Assembly: GCA_023614405.1 (NCBI GenBank)
Contig: CM042688.1
Coordinates: 381,969,331-382,033,330 of the forward strand
DNA length: 64,000 nucleotides
Source of the DNA: Avena insularis
Taxonomy: Eukaryota > Streptophyta > Magnoliopsida > Poales > Poaceae
Reading direction: 5' to 3'
Shown: piece after piece, positions 49,566-60,827 of the stretch
Layout of the letters: every line of letters begins with the position of its first letter
Numbering within the stretch: the stretch's first letter is position 1
Notes under the pieces: model-generated
Seen by the model: only the letters and a program-made list of their open reading frames with translations
The model's database searches: none
Told to the model about the DNA's origin: nothing
Translations under genes and position numbers: made by a program

Positions 49566-51678
49566 TTTCCTAAACCACATGGACCCACGAGAGTCATTCC
49601 ATGTTTGTTCTTTTCATAAACCACATAGATCCACTAGATGTCATTGCATGTGTTCTTTTCATAAACAACATGGTTCCACTAGATGTCATGCATGTGTGTT
49701 CTTTTCCTAAACCATATGGATCCACTAGAGTCATTCCATGTGTGTTCTTTTCATAAACCACATGGATCCACTATATGTAATTGCATGTGTGTTCTTTTCA
49801 TAAACCACATGGATCCACTAGAGTCATTCTATGTGTGTTCTTTTCATAAACCACACGGATCCACTAGATGTCATTGCATGTGTGTGCTTTCATAAACCAC
49901 ATAGATCCACTAGATGTCATTGCTCTTTTCATTCAACGTGTGTTCTTTTCATAAACCACATGGATACACTAGATGTCATTGCATGTGTGTTCTTTTTCTA
50001 AACCACATGGATCCACTAGAATCATTCCACGTATGTTCTTTTCATAAACCATATGGATCCACTAGAGTCATTTCGTGTGTGTTCTTTTCATAAACCACAT
50101 GGATCCAATAGATGTCATTGCATGCGTGTTCTTTTCATAAACCACATGGATCCACTAGATGTCATTGCATGTGTGTTCTTTTCCTAAACCACATGGATCC
50201 ACTAGATGTTATTGCATGTGTGTTCTTTTCCTAAACCACATGGATCCACTAGAGTCATTCTATCTGTGTTGCTTTCATAAACCACATGGATCCACTAGAT
50301 GTAATTGCATGTGTGTTCTTTTCATAAACCACATGGATCCACTAGATGTCATTGCATATGTTCTTTTAATAAACCACTTGGTTCCACCACATGTCATGCA
50401 TGTTTGTTCTTTTCCTAAACCACATGGATCCACTAGAGTCATTCTATGTGTGTTGTTTTCTTAAACCACATGGATGCACTAGATGTCATTGCATGCTTTT
50501 CATAAACCAAATGGATCCACTAGATGTCATTGCATGTGTGTTATTTTCCTAAACCACATGGATCCACTAGAGTCATTCTATGTGTGCAGTTTTCATAAAC
50601 CACATGGATCCACTAGATGTCATTGCATGTGTGTTCTTTTCATAAACCACATGGATCCACTAGATGTCATTGCATATGTTCTTTCATAAACCACAAAGAT
50701 CCTCTAGATGTCATTGCTCTTTCATAAACCAAATGGATCCACTAGATATCATTGCATGTATGTTCTTTTCCTAAACCACATGGATCCACTAGAGTCATTG
50801 CGTGTGTGTTATTTTCATAAAACACATGGATTCAGTAGATGTCATTGCATGTGTGTTATTTTCCTAAACCATATGGATCCACTAGAGTCATTGCATGTGT
50901 GTTCTATTCATAAACCACATGGGTCCACTAGATGTTATTGCATGTGTGTTCTTTTCATAAACCACATGGATTCAGTAGATGTCATTGCATGTCTATTCTT
51001 TTCATAAACCACATGGATCAACTGGATGTCATTCCATGTGTGTTGTTATCTAACCCACATGGATCCATTAGAGTCATTCCGTGTGTGATTTTTTCATAAA
51101 CCACATGGATCCAATAGATGTCATTGCATTCATGTTCTTTTCATAAACTACATGGATCCACTAGATGTCATTGCATGTGTGTTATTTTCATAAACCACAT
51201 GGATGCACTAGATGTCATTGCAAATGTGTTCTTTTCGTAAACCAAATGGATCCACTAGACATCATTGCATGTGTGTTCTTTTCCTAAACCACATTGATCC
51301 ACTAGAGTCATTCTATTTTTGTTGTTTTCAAAAACCACATGGATCCACTAGATGTCATTGTATGTGTGTTCTTTTCCTAGACCACATCGATCCACTAGAT
51401 GTCATTGCATGTGTGTTCTTTTCATAAAGCACATGGTTGCACTATATGTCATTGCATGTGTGTTATTTTCCTGAACCACATGGATACACTAGAGTCATTG
51501 CATATATGTTATTTTCCTAAACCACATGGATCCACTAAATGTCATTGCATATGTGTTCGTTTGCTAAACCACATGGATCCACCAGATGTCATTGAATGTG
51601 TGTTCTTTTCCTAAACCACATGGATCCACTAGAGTCATTCCATGTGTGTTCTTTTCATAAACCACATGCATCCACTAG

Positions 51679-54037
51679 ATGTCATTGATGTGTGTTCTTT
51701 TCATAAACCACATGTATCCACTAGATGTCATTGCATGTGTGTTCTTTTCCTAAACCATATGGATCCACTAGATGTCATTGCATGTGTGTTCTTTTCCTAA
51801 ACCACATGGACCCACGGGAGTCATTCCATGTGTGTTCTTTTCATAAACCACATAGATCCACTAGATGTCATTGCATGTGTTCTTTTCATAAACCACATGG
51901 TTCCACTAGATGTCATGCATGTGTGTTCTTTTCCTAAACCACCTGGATCCACTAGAGTCATTCCATGTGTGTCCTTGTCATAAACCACATGGATCCACTA
52001 TATGTAATTGCATGTGTGTTCTTTTCATATACCACATGGATCCACTAGAGTCATTCTATGTGTGTTGTTTTCATAAACCACATGGATCCACTAGATGTCA
52101 TTGCATGTGTGCTTTCATAAACCACATAGATCCACTAGATGTCATTGCTGTTTTCATTCAACGTGTGTTCTTTTCATAAACCACATGGATACACTAGATG
52201 TCATTGCATGTGTGTTCTTTTCCTAAACCATATGGATCCACTAGATGTCATTGCATGTGTGTTCTTTTCCTAAACCACATGGACCCACGAGAGTCATTCC
52301 ATGTGTGTTCTTTTCATAAACCACATAGATCCACTAGATGTCATTGCATGTGTTATTTTCATAAACCACATGGTTCCACTAGATGTCATGCATGTGTGTT
52401 CTTTCCAAAACCACCTGGATCCACTAGAGTCATTCCATGTGTGTTCTTTTCATAAACCACATGGATCCACTATATGTAATTGCATGTGTGTTCTTTTCAT
52501 AAACCACATGGATCCACTAGAGTCATTCTATGTGTGTTGTTTTCATAAACCACATGGATCCACTAGATGTCATTGCATGTGTGTGCTTTCATAAACCACA
52601 TAGATCCACTAGATGTCATTGCTCTTTTCATTCAACGTGTGTTCTTTTCATAAACCACATGGATACACTAGATGTCATTGCATGTGTGTTCTTTTCCTAA
52701 ACCACATGGATCCACTAGAATCATTCCACGTGTGTTCTTTTCATAAACCACATGGATCCACCAGTTCTCATTGCATGTGTGTTCTTTTCCTAAACCATAT
52801 GGATCCACTAGAGTCATTTCGTGTGTGTTCTTTTCATAAACCACATGGATCCAATATATGTCATTGATGTGTGTTCTTTTCATAAACCACATGTATCCAC
52901 TAGATGTCATTGCATGTGTGTTCTTTTCCTAAACCATATGGATCCACTAGATGTCATTGCATGTGTGTTCTTTTCCTAAACCACATGGACCCACGGGAGT
53001 CATTCCATGTGTGTTCTTTTCATAAACCACATAGATCCACTAGATGTCATTGCATGTGTTCTTTTCATAAACCACATGGTTCCACTAGATGTCATGCATG
53101 TGTGTTCTTTTCCTAAACCACCTGGATCCACTAGAGTCATTCCATGTGTGTCCTTGTCATAAACCACATGGATCCACTATATGTAATTGCATGTGTGTTC
53201 TTTTCATATACCACATGGATCCACTAGAGTCATTCTATGTGTGTTGTTTTCATAAACCACATGGATCCACTAGATGTCATTGCATGTGTGTGCTTTCATA
53301 AACCACATAGATCCACTAGATGTCATTGCTGTTTTCATTCAACGTGTGTTCTTTTCATAAACCACATGGATACACTAGATGTCATTGCATGTGTGTTCTT
53401 TTCCTAAACCATATGGATCCACTAGATGTCATTGCATGTGTGTTCTTTTCCTAAACCACATGGACCCACGAGAGTCATTCCATGTGTGTTCTTTTCATAA
53501 ACCACATAGATCCACTAGATGTCATTGCATGTGTTATTTTCATAAACCACATGGTTCCACTAGATGTCATGCATGTGTGTTCTTTTCCAAAACCACCTGG
53601 ATCCACTAGAGTCATTCCATGTGTGTTCTTTTCATAAACCACATGGATCCACTATATGTAATTGCATGTGTGTTCTTTTCATAAACCACATGGATCCACT
53701 AGAGTCATTCTATGTGTGTTGTTTTCATAAACCACATGGATCCACTAGATGTCATTGCATGTGTGTGCTTTCATAAACCACATAGATCCACTAGATGTCA
53801 TTGCTCTTTTCATTCAACGTGTGTTCTTTTCATAAACCACATGGATACACTAGATGTCATTGCATGTGTGTTCTTTTCCTAAACCACATGGATCCACTAG
53901 AATCATTCCACGTGTGTTCTTTTCATAAACCACATGGATCCACAAGTTCTCATTGCATGTGTGTTCTTTTCCTAAACCATATGGATCCACTAGAGTCATT
54001 TCGTGTGTGTTCTTTTCATAAACCACATGGATCCAAT
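51679..54037. repeat. Higher-order repeat B: two copies of about 1.18 kb
   Basis: 51679-52857 and 52858-54037 match along their length with an offset of 1179-1182 bases, including rare variants (CCACCTGGATCC, GTGTCCTTGTCATAAACC, TTGCTGTTTTCATTCAACG). Each copy holds an inner repeat offset by about 473 bases. Related variants continue to about 55700. Confidence 0.85.
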
Positions 54038-56473
54038 ATATGTCATTGCATGCGTGTTCTTTTCATAAACCACATGGATCCACTAGATGTCATTGCATGT
54101 GTGTTATTTTCATAAACCACATGGATGCACTAGATGTCATTGCATGTGTCTTCTTTTCATAAATCAAATGGATCCACTAGATGTCGCATGTGTGTTCTTT
54201 TCCTGAACCACATGGATCAACTAGAGTGATTTTATGTGTGTTGTTTTCATAAACCACATGGATCCACTAGATGTCATTGCATGTGTGTTCTTTTCATAAA
54301 CCACATGGATCCACTAGATGTCATTGCTCTTTTCATTCAACGTGTGTTCTTTTCATAAACCACATGGATACACTGGATGTCATTGCATGTGTGTTCTTTT
54401 CCTAAACCACATGGATCCACTACAGTCATTCCACGTGTGTTCTTTTCATAAACCACATGGATCCACTAGTTGTCATTGCATGTGTGTTCTTTTCCTAAAC
54501 CATATGGATCCACTAGAGTCATTTTGTGTGTGTTCTTTTCATAAACCACATGGATCCAATAGATGTCATTGCATGCGTGTTCTTTTTGATAAACCACATG
54601 GATCCACTAGATGTCAATGCATGTGTGTTATTTTCATAAACCACATGGATGCACTAGAGGTCATTGCATGAGTCTTCTTTTCATAAATAAAATGGATCCA
54701 CTAGATGTCGCATGTGTGTTCTTTTCCTGAACCACATGGATCCACTAGAGTCATTCTATGTGTGTTGTTTTCATAAACCACATGGATCCACTAGATGTCA
54801 TTGCATGTGTGTTCTTTTCATAAACCACATGGATCCACTAGATGTCATTGCATATGTTCTTTTAATAAACCACTTGGTTCCACTAGATGTCATGCATGTT
54901 TGTTCTTTTCCTAAACCACATGGATCCGCTAGAGTCATTCTATGTGTGTTGTTTTTATAAACCACATGGATGCACTAGATGTCATTGCATGTGTCTTATC
55001 TTCATAAACCAAATGGATCCACTAGATGTCATTGCATGTGTGTTCTTTTCCTAAACCACATGGACCCACGAGAGTCATTCCATGTGTGTTCTTTTCATAA
55101 ACCACATAGATCCACTAGATGGCATTGCATGTGTTCTTTTCATAAACCACATGGTTCCACTAGATGTCATGCATGTGTGTTCTTTTCCTGAACCACATGG
55201 ATACACTAGAGTAATTGCATATATGTTATTTTCCTAAACCACATGGATCCACTAGATGTCATTGCATATGTGTTCGTTTGCTAAACCACATGGATCCACC
55301 AGATGTCATTGAATGTGTGTTCTTTTCCTAAACCACATGGATCCACTAGAGTCATTCTATGTGTGTTGTTTTCATAAACCACATGGATCCACTAGATGTC
55401 ATTGCTCTTTTCATTCAACGTGTGTTCTTTTCATAAATATATATGGATACACTAGATGTCATTGCATGTCTGTTCTTTTCCTAAACCACATGGATCCACT
55501 ACAGTCATTCCACGTGTGTTCTTTTCATAAACCACATGGATCCACTAGTTGTCATTGCATGTGTGTTCTTTTCCTAAACCATATGGATCCACTAGAGTCA
55601 TTTCGTGTGTGTTATTTTCATAAACCACATGGATCCAATAGATGTCATTGCATGCGTGTTCTTTTTGATAAACCACATGGATCCACTAGATGTCATTGCA
55701 TGTGTGTTATTTTCATAAACCACATGGATGCACTAGATGTCATTGCATGTGTAACATCCCTAAATTCATATTTCAAAGCTCATTCATATCATCCTTGCAT
55801 CCTTCATCATTTAGGGTTTTTCTCAAAAATCATTTCAGAAACAGAAGCTTGTACTATGATTTCATGTGAGCAAATTTAACTCAAATGGCCATCATCCTTT
55901 GAAGCTTGCCTCCATTGTTGGAAAGTGTGTGTGAAAAATTTAGACCAAAGTTATAATTTAGAAATAATTTCAAAACCCCTATTTCAAACATTTGCAAAAT
56001 AGAAGCAAAGTCTCTGTTTGTTTGAAATCCAAGTTTGACCAAGCCCTTGCAAAGTAGCCCCATGAGTTTTGACCCATTTCTGAGACCAAATCACCACTAC
56101 AAAACCTCAGGAAGATTTGAATTCAAATTGATTTTGAAACCATTTGAAAACCCATTCAGAAATTCGAAATAGAAATGAAAAAGAAGTAAACAAAGGAAAA
56201 AGGCCGCGCGCCAGATATCTAGCCCAGCTTCGAATCAAGCCCAACAAGCCCACCCGGGACTTTTCTTTTTCTCTCTCACAGCATGGCGCACGCGATCCAG
56301 ACAGCTAGACCCCACCTACACCTCGCACACTTCGCTGACGAGCGGGCCCTGTCCACGTCGACCTCGTCTTCCCCAAACCGCGCCCGCGACCACGTCGCTG
56401 CTGCAGTCATGGCCGGTAATGGCGCGGCGTAATTGGGCATTAATCCGCGAGCGTTTCCTGTCGCACCCGAGCC

Positions 56474-56480
56474 TATTTAA
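56474..56480 (+). promoter_or_regulatory. Candidate TATA box of E4 5' LTR
   Basis: TATTTAA at the position matching TATAAGA of E1, again between a GC-rich upstream part and a CTCTCTGC-type downstream part. Confidence 0.5.
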
Positions 56481-56755
56481 CGCTCTCTGCCTCGCGAGCA
56501 AATTCCCCCAAACACCTCACTCACTCCGCCACCGGGATGCGCGCAATTGCTTTCAAAGCTCCGCAGAACCGAGAACTCCGGCGACCAAATACGGTGAGCC
56601 TCGACCACCCCTTCCCCTCTGGTTCAAACGAGCAGATTCGCCATCTCTTTGCGCACCTCCTGACCCCACTAGTTCATCCTGTACTGCCCCAGGTCGCCGT
56701 TTCCACTCGACACCGCAAGCACCGACGACAACCTCGACTCCGGCGAGCTCTAGTG

Positions 56756-58684
56756 GTAAGTCCAGACCGCCCCGAACCTTGTCATTCATGCACGCGTTTA
56801 CCCCGTGACCATCTGCATCTGACCACACCTCCTGTTTGCATCCTAGTGATCTACAACGTCGCCTTCGACCTCAAGCAGAGCCACCGTTGCCAGGTCCAAC
56901 TCCGACGAGGAATCATCGCCGAGACAGCACACCCCTTCGCAAACCGACGCTACCTTGAGCTTCAGCAGCCTCCTGCGAACCTGGTATGACCCTTCTCCCT
57001 CTCGCGGACTATCGGGAACACTAGCGCCGCCGTAGACCGAGCGCTCCGCCGCTCGCTGACGCCGCGCGCCGCCAGGACATGGTTGTTTGAACGAACACCG
57101 TTAGATACAAATTCGAGCGCTAGGATATATTCATTTAACTGCGAAGCGGTATGCGATCTGGAGCGTACGATCTGTTTAGATCCTGCGGCTGCAGAGCTTG
57201 ATCCGGGCGAATCGGTACGCGCCAATCACAACGCGACGCGTGGCTAGGGTTAGATCTAAAAACAGATTTAAAATCAGAATTTGATCCAAATTCAAATGCC
57301 TATAACTTTTGATTGCCACGTTGGAATTTTGCAAGCTTTATACCGTTGGATTCAGTGAATCAAGGCCTTTCTGTCCATGCAAAGTGTTTAACAAATAGTA
57401 ACCATTAGAATGACTTTGTTTGTAGAAACTTGTTTAGGGCTATTTTTGAGTATGGATTTAGTTTAGTAATTTGTTTTAGGGTTAAACAAGTTTGTTTTGG
57501 CAAATTTTGTGTCTTGTTATGTTTCTGTAAACATGCACTTGCTTGGTAGAGTTTTCAAAATCATCACTTAGTAAATTCATGAATGCATGCATTCATATTA
57601 TTTTTGATTGTTTATAAATTGTGTGTAATTGTATGCTACAATTTTGTGTAGATTTTGCTAGTGATTGTGACTGTGAAGAGTGCTACTCTCCTCATTACCA
57701 AGGCAAGTGATGCTTCATACTTTTGTCCCATTATTTTCATTATGCATTAGTGATATTTCTAAGTAGGACTTGCATGGAATTTTGCTAAGTATAAACTATG
57801 CTATGGGAAAACCTAGTAGATGAAACCTTAGTAGAAATTTCCTAAGTTAAGATTCCTACAACTATCATGCTTAGCTTAGCTAATGGAAAACAAGGGTGGA
57901 ATATATATTCATGCTATGGAAAATTCCTAAGTATGTGGACTTATGTTTTGTTTAATAAAACAACTAAGTGAATGAATCACCTGGGTGGAATGGAAAGAAT
58001 GGCTTGTGTTGAGTGGTTCACAAGGCCATGGACTTGGCTTGTGTATCTCACTTGTGGATGGCCACCCAGGAACAAAGAGATTTGAGATGTCAAATGTTGA
58101 GAAGCTTCAAGTGCAACCACTTGGCATTATGGGCTCTGCCTGGATCATATAGGTTGCAATAACTTAGCCAAATGGACAGTGGGTGGTAGGGGTTTGATAG
58201 GATGGAGCGCGTCCATGTTGGTCTAAGGGAAGGCTTCTGAAAGATCTTGTCTTGGTGAAACCAAGTCTTGTGGGGAAAGTGCACCACCTCTGCAGAGTGT
58301 AAAATCTAAGTACTTAACCATGTCCCTGGAAAAGGACAATTTGAGCATCAAGACATGGAAGCTATCAAGAATCTCCTCATCCCAATTTCTAAGTTAAAAT
58401 CTTGTGGGTGAACAAGGGTTAAAGGATCTTCAGTCTTTGATTGGTAGATGCCTTGGAAAGGATCTTCAGTCTTTGATTGGTAGATGCCTTGGGAAAGATT
58501 TTGTCAAGCAAAAATTTAGTGTTTTCAAATGTTAAGGAAAAATATATTTTGAGCAATGCAAGCCTAAGCTCCACTTAGCCAAATGCATATAGTATTATAG
58601 TCCACTTTAAATAATCTAAGGTATCACTTGCCAATACTATTCCAAAGTATTGACCCTCTGTCGCTGTAACTTGTAATGTTGCAG
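56756..58684 (+). other. Possible intron inside the LTR leader of E4
   Basis: Donor G|GTAAGTCC and acceptor TTGCAG|GTTAC at the same places as in E1, kept while the sequence between them has diverged. Prediction only. Confidence 0.35.
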
Positions 58685-58961
58685 GTTACTCCGATGATGA
58701 TTAGGAGTCATGAGTCTACACTCAACATGCTTGCCTGTGGCACATGAAGATGAAGACTTATGTTTATTTACTTATTATATAAACTCTTGTATTAGGGCTT
58801 TGGCCCTGAGTTGTAAAAGACTATGTTTTATCTCTGGAATGAATGTAATAAACGACCTTTGTATCTGTGTACTTCATCTGAAACTGTGGATGCTAGCATT
58901 AATCCAGGGACTAGCATTGAAATCACAGGGATCCTTTCCTTTATAAAGGAGGGTCGACAGA

Positions 58962-58973
58962 TGGTATCGAACC
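58962..58973 (+). other. Primer binding site of E4
   Basis: TGGTATCGAACC two bases after the LTR end, identical to E1. Confidence 0.75.
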
Positions 58974-59098
58974 TTTGTTGCCTGTAGGATTATGACCCTA
59001 GGATTGGAAACCACTAAGGAAAATCTTTAACTACTTCTACACTTGTCTATTCTTCTCGTAAACTTTTCTAATCTTCTCATTCTCATCTCTATTTGTAG

Positions 59099-59605
59099 AT
59101 GAACTCCATCAACGAAGCCGTGAAGAAAGGACCACTCATGACCATGACCTTGGAGTGTGAAACTGAGTTTCCCAAGATTCTCAAGGACCTCATGGAGGCA
59201 ATGGAAGCACATGGTGCAGCTATGTACAAGGGCTTTCCAGTGATGGAGGAAGGAGTGGAGTATTGGTGGGTGCAACTTCACTTGTACAAAAACAAGGAAG
59301 ACAACCACAAAGAAAGAGGCTTCTGCATGTACACCAACACTGTGATGCACACCACATTCTTTGAGTCAGCAAGAGAAGCAGCTTGGAAGACTATCAAAGA
59401 ACTCAGTGCTAGAGTCAAGTGCAGGATGCTCAACCTCCAAAAAGACTTAGAGAAGGAGAAGGAACATACCCAAGAGTTGGAAGTCACCAACCAAACCTTA
59501 AGGGGAGATATTATAGACTTAGTGATGGAAGCATGTGAACAAGATAGGCTGATTGCCTCTAGGAACATTGTGTTAGCCACCAGATCCAGTGAGATAGGTT
59601 TGTAA
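59099..59605 (+). CDS. E4 upstream ORF a (ORF0a), intact, function unknown
   Basis: Uninterrupted 168-codon ORF, start TAGATGAACTCC, 139 bases after the LTR, stop TAA. The N-terminal half (residues 1-75) is compact, with an aromatic patch (EYWWVQLHLY). From about residue 95 the protein is highly charged and likely coiled-coil (KDLEKEKEHTQELE), ending near IVLATRSSEIGL. E1 carries a frameshifted copy with mostly conservative changes, so the protein was selected for. Its place between primer site and gag is that of the orf0 of grass RIRE3-type chromoviruses. No known domain recognised; it may be a structural or RNA-binding accessory protein. A 5' LTR intron could bring this start closer to the cap. 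Confidence 0.75.
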   Translation: MNSINEAVKKGPLMTMTLECETEFPKILKDLMEAMEAHGAAMYKGFPVMEEGVEYWWVQLHLYKNKEDNHKERGFCMYTNTVMHTTFFESAREAAWKTIKELSARVKCRMLNLQKDLEKEKEHTQELEVTNQTLRGDIIDLVMEACEQDRLIASRNIVLATRSSEIGL

Positions 59606-59800
59606 ACGCACTTCGTTAGTTGGACCACCACCTATCACCTTATTTTCCAAATGATACCTTAAATAAGTTTGAACCTCGATTGATGTAATGGATTCATGTA
59701 TGCATGACTTGTGTGACTGTTATGTTCCATGGATATGTATGAATGTTTGTCTTGTTTATCTTAAATTGTGTTGTTCTAACTTTTTCAATCTTATAAATAG

Positions 59801-60596
59801 ATGCCTATTACCATCAGCACTGTTGAGGAGTTCCAGGTTACCCGTTTTGGTCCTCGTATCGTAGAGCTTACTACCTTGCTCGATCTCCCTCTTCCCACCA
59901 TTACGGTGCACCCACTCACCAAGTTTGAGAGGAAGGACCTCTGGGGCTTCAAGGTGAACCAGTCAGGACGCCAGACAGAGCCTACTACGGAGGCCATCGT
60001 CTTCAAGCTTATGCATGATGATAGGGAGAGAGGCATGGAGGTTGTTATGCAGGACCTGATAGGACGACTATTAGGTCGTCACTCCCGACAGGTTAGAGGC
60101 ACTCACTTCCACACCTTCGGAAGGCGTGATCATGACGGAGAGTCCATCGACTTTGAGGACGACTCGAGGCCACAAGCGAGCCGATCGCTGTACCTCCAGG
60201 ACTTAGAGACTCTTATTAGGCACGTGGATCTTGACAGACCAACGTGCTTAGCAATGACGAGCTCAGTGCAACTGCGAGAAGGACAAGCTCTTCGCGCAGC
60301 AGGACGAGGTAGTCAAGGAGATGGAGGTGAAGTTCGAGACCTAGGACCGTAAGTTCAAGAGTCAAGAGAAACGTGTCCAGGATAGGAACAAGAAGATTCG
60401 GGACATGACCGAGGAACTGCAGTCCAAGGACTTCGAGTTAGAGTAGTAGCAGACAGTGATTGAGAGACTTTGTTCCCAGAAGAGGGCTCTCAAGGCCAAG
60501 ATCGACTCCTTGACCACTACCATCGAGGAGAACAAGACCGCAATGGAGAACGCAGGTCTTACCTTTGTCGAGGAGGAGATTGATGCTGACGAGTAG
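59801..60596 (+). pseudogene. E4 upstream ORF b (ORF0b), frameshifted near the middle
   Basis: ATGCCTATTACC opens a clean frame to 60352 (183 codons), but the natural frame is lost near 60235-60270. Downstream, another frame continues with the charged coiled-coil part seen in E1, interrupted by a TAG (GAGTAGTAGCAG near 60441), and closes at TAG 60594-60596. The full product would be about 265 residues: a globular N-terminal half (FGPRIVELTTLLDLPLP) and a coiled-coil C-terminal half. Lies 195 bases after ORF0a and 231 before gag. Function unknown. The shift could be real or a consensus error. Confidence 0.6.
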
Positions 60597-60827
60597 ACTT
60601 GACTACTCAGTTATCTTTATTTACCGTACTTGTTATTTGTGAACTTATTATTGGACCATCCGACATGTGGATGGCTTGCCACTTATGTGTTTTTACTTTG
60701 AGACTTTTGTTATCTAGTTGTTGAGCTTTTATCCTTGTGTTGCATGCTATGTGTTTGCTTACGTGATGTATTGTGCATGAATCATGTAAGGGTATCTCAT
60801 TCTTATCTCTATATGAATAAACCACAG

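Larger units (their letters stand above)
43354..55749. repeat. Satellite block 4 (largest)
   Basis: 12.4 kb, about 265 monomers, between E3 and E4. It contains two higher-order structures (45641-49565 and 51679-54037). The left edge is the TCATT duplication of E3; the right edge is GATGTCATTGCATG, directly followed by the TGTAACATCCC of E4. Monomers alternate between a 47-bp type (AGATGTCATTGCATG) and a 46-bp type (AGAGTCATTCCATG); shorter variants have CATGTGTTC or GATTTCATGCATG. Confidence 0.95.
55750..58959 (+). repeat. E4 5' LTR (3.21 kb)
   Basis: Aligns with the E1 LTRs from TGTAACATCCC to the terminal ACA (here GTCGACA). The GC-rich promoter zone is at 56200-57240. The candidate donor is at 56756 (GTGGTAAGTCC) and the acceptor ends at 58684 (TGTTGCAG). 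The frames within it are not supported as genes. Confidence 0.9.

Noticed and set aside
52668..52910. Minus-strand ORF in the satellite with repeated THEMTLVDPYGLGKEH-like units
   Set aside because: Reverse reading of the same monomers; length is explained by the 46/47 alternation.
43354..55749. CRISPR-like array because of short regular repeats
   Set aside because: Monomers abut directly with no unique spacers, no cas genes are present, and the context is plant retroelements.
43354..55749. Functional centromere
   Set aside because: A satellite plus chromoviruses is suggestive, but the elements lack signs of the centromere-specific CRM clade, the monomer is far from nucleosome length, and no CENH3 data can be read from sequence. 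Heterochromatin is as far as the evidence goes.
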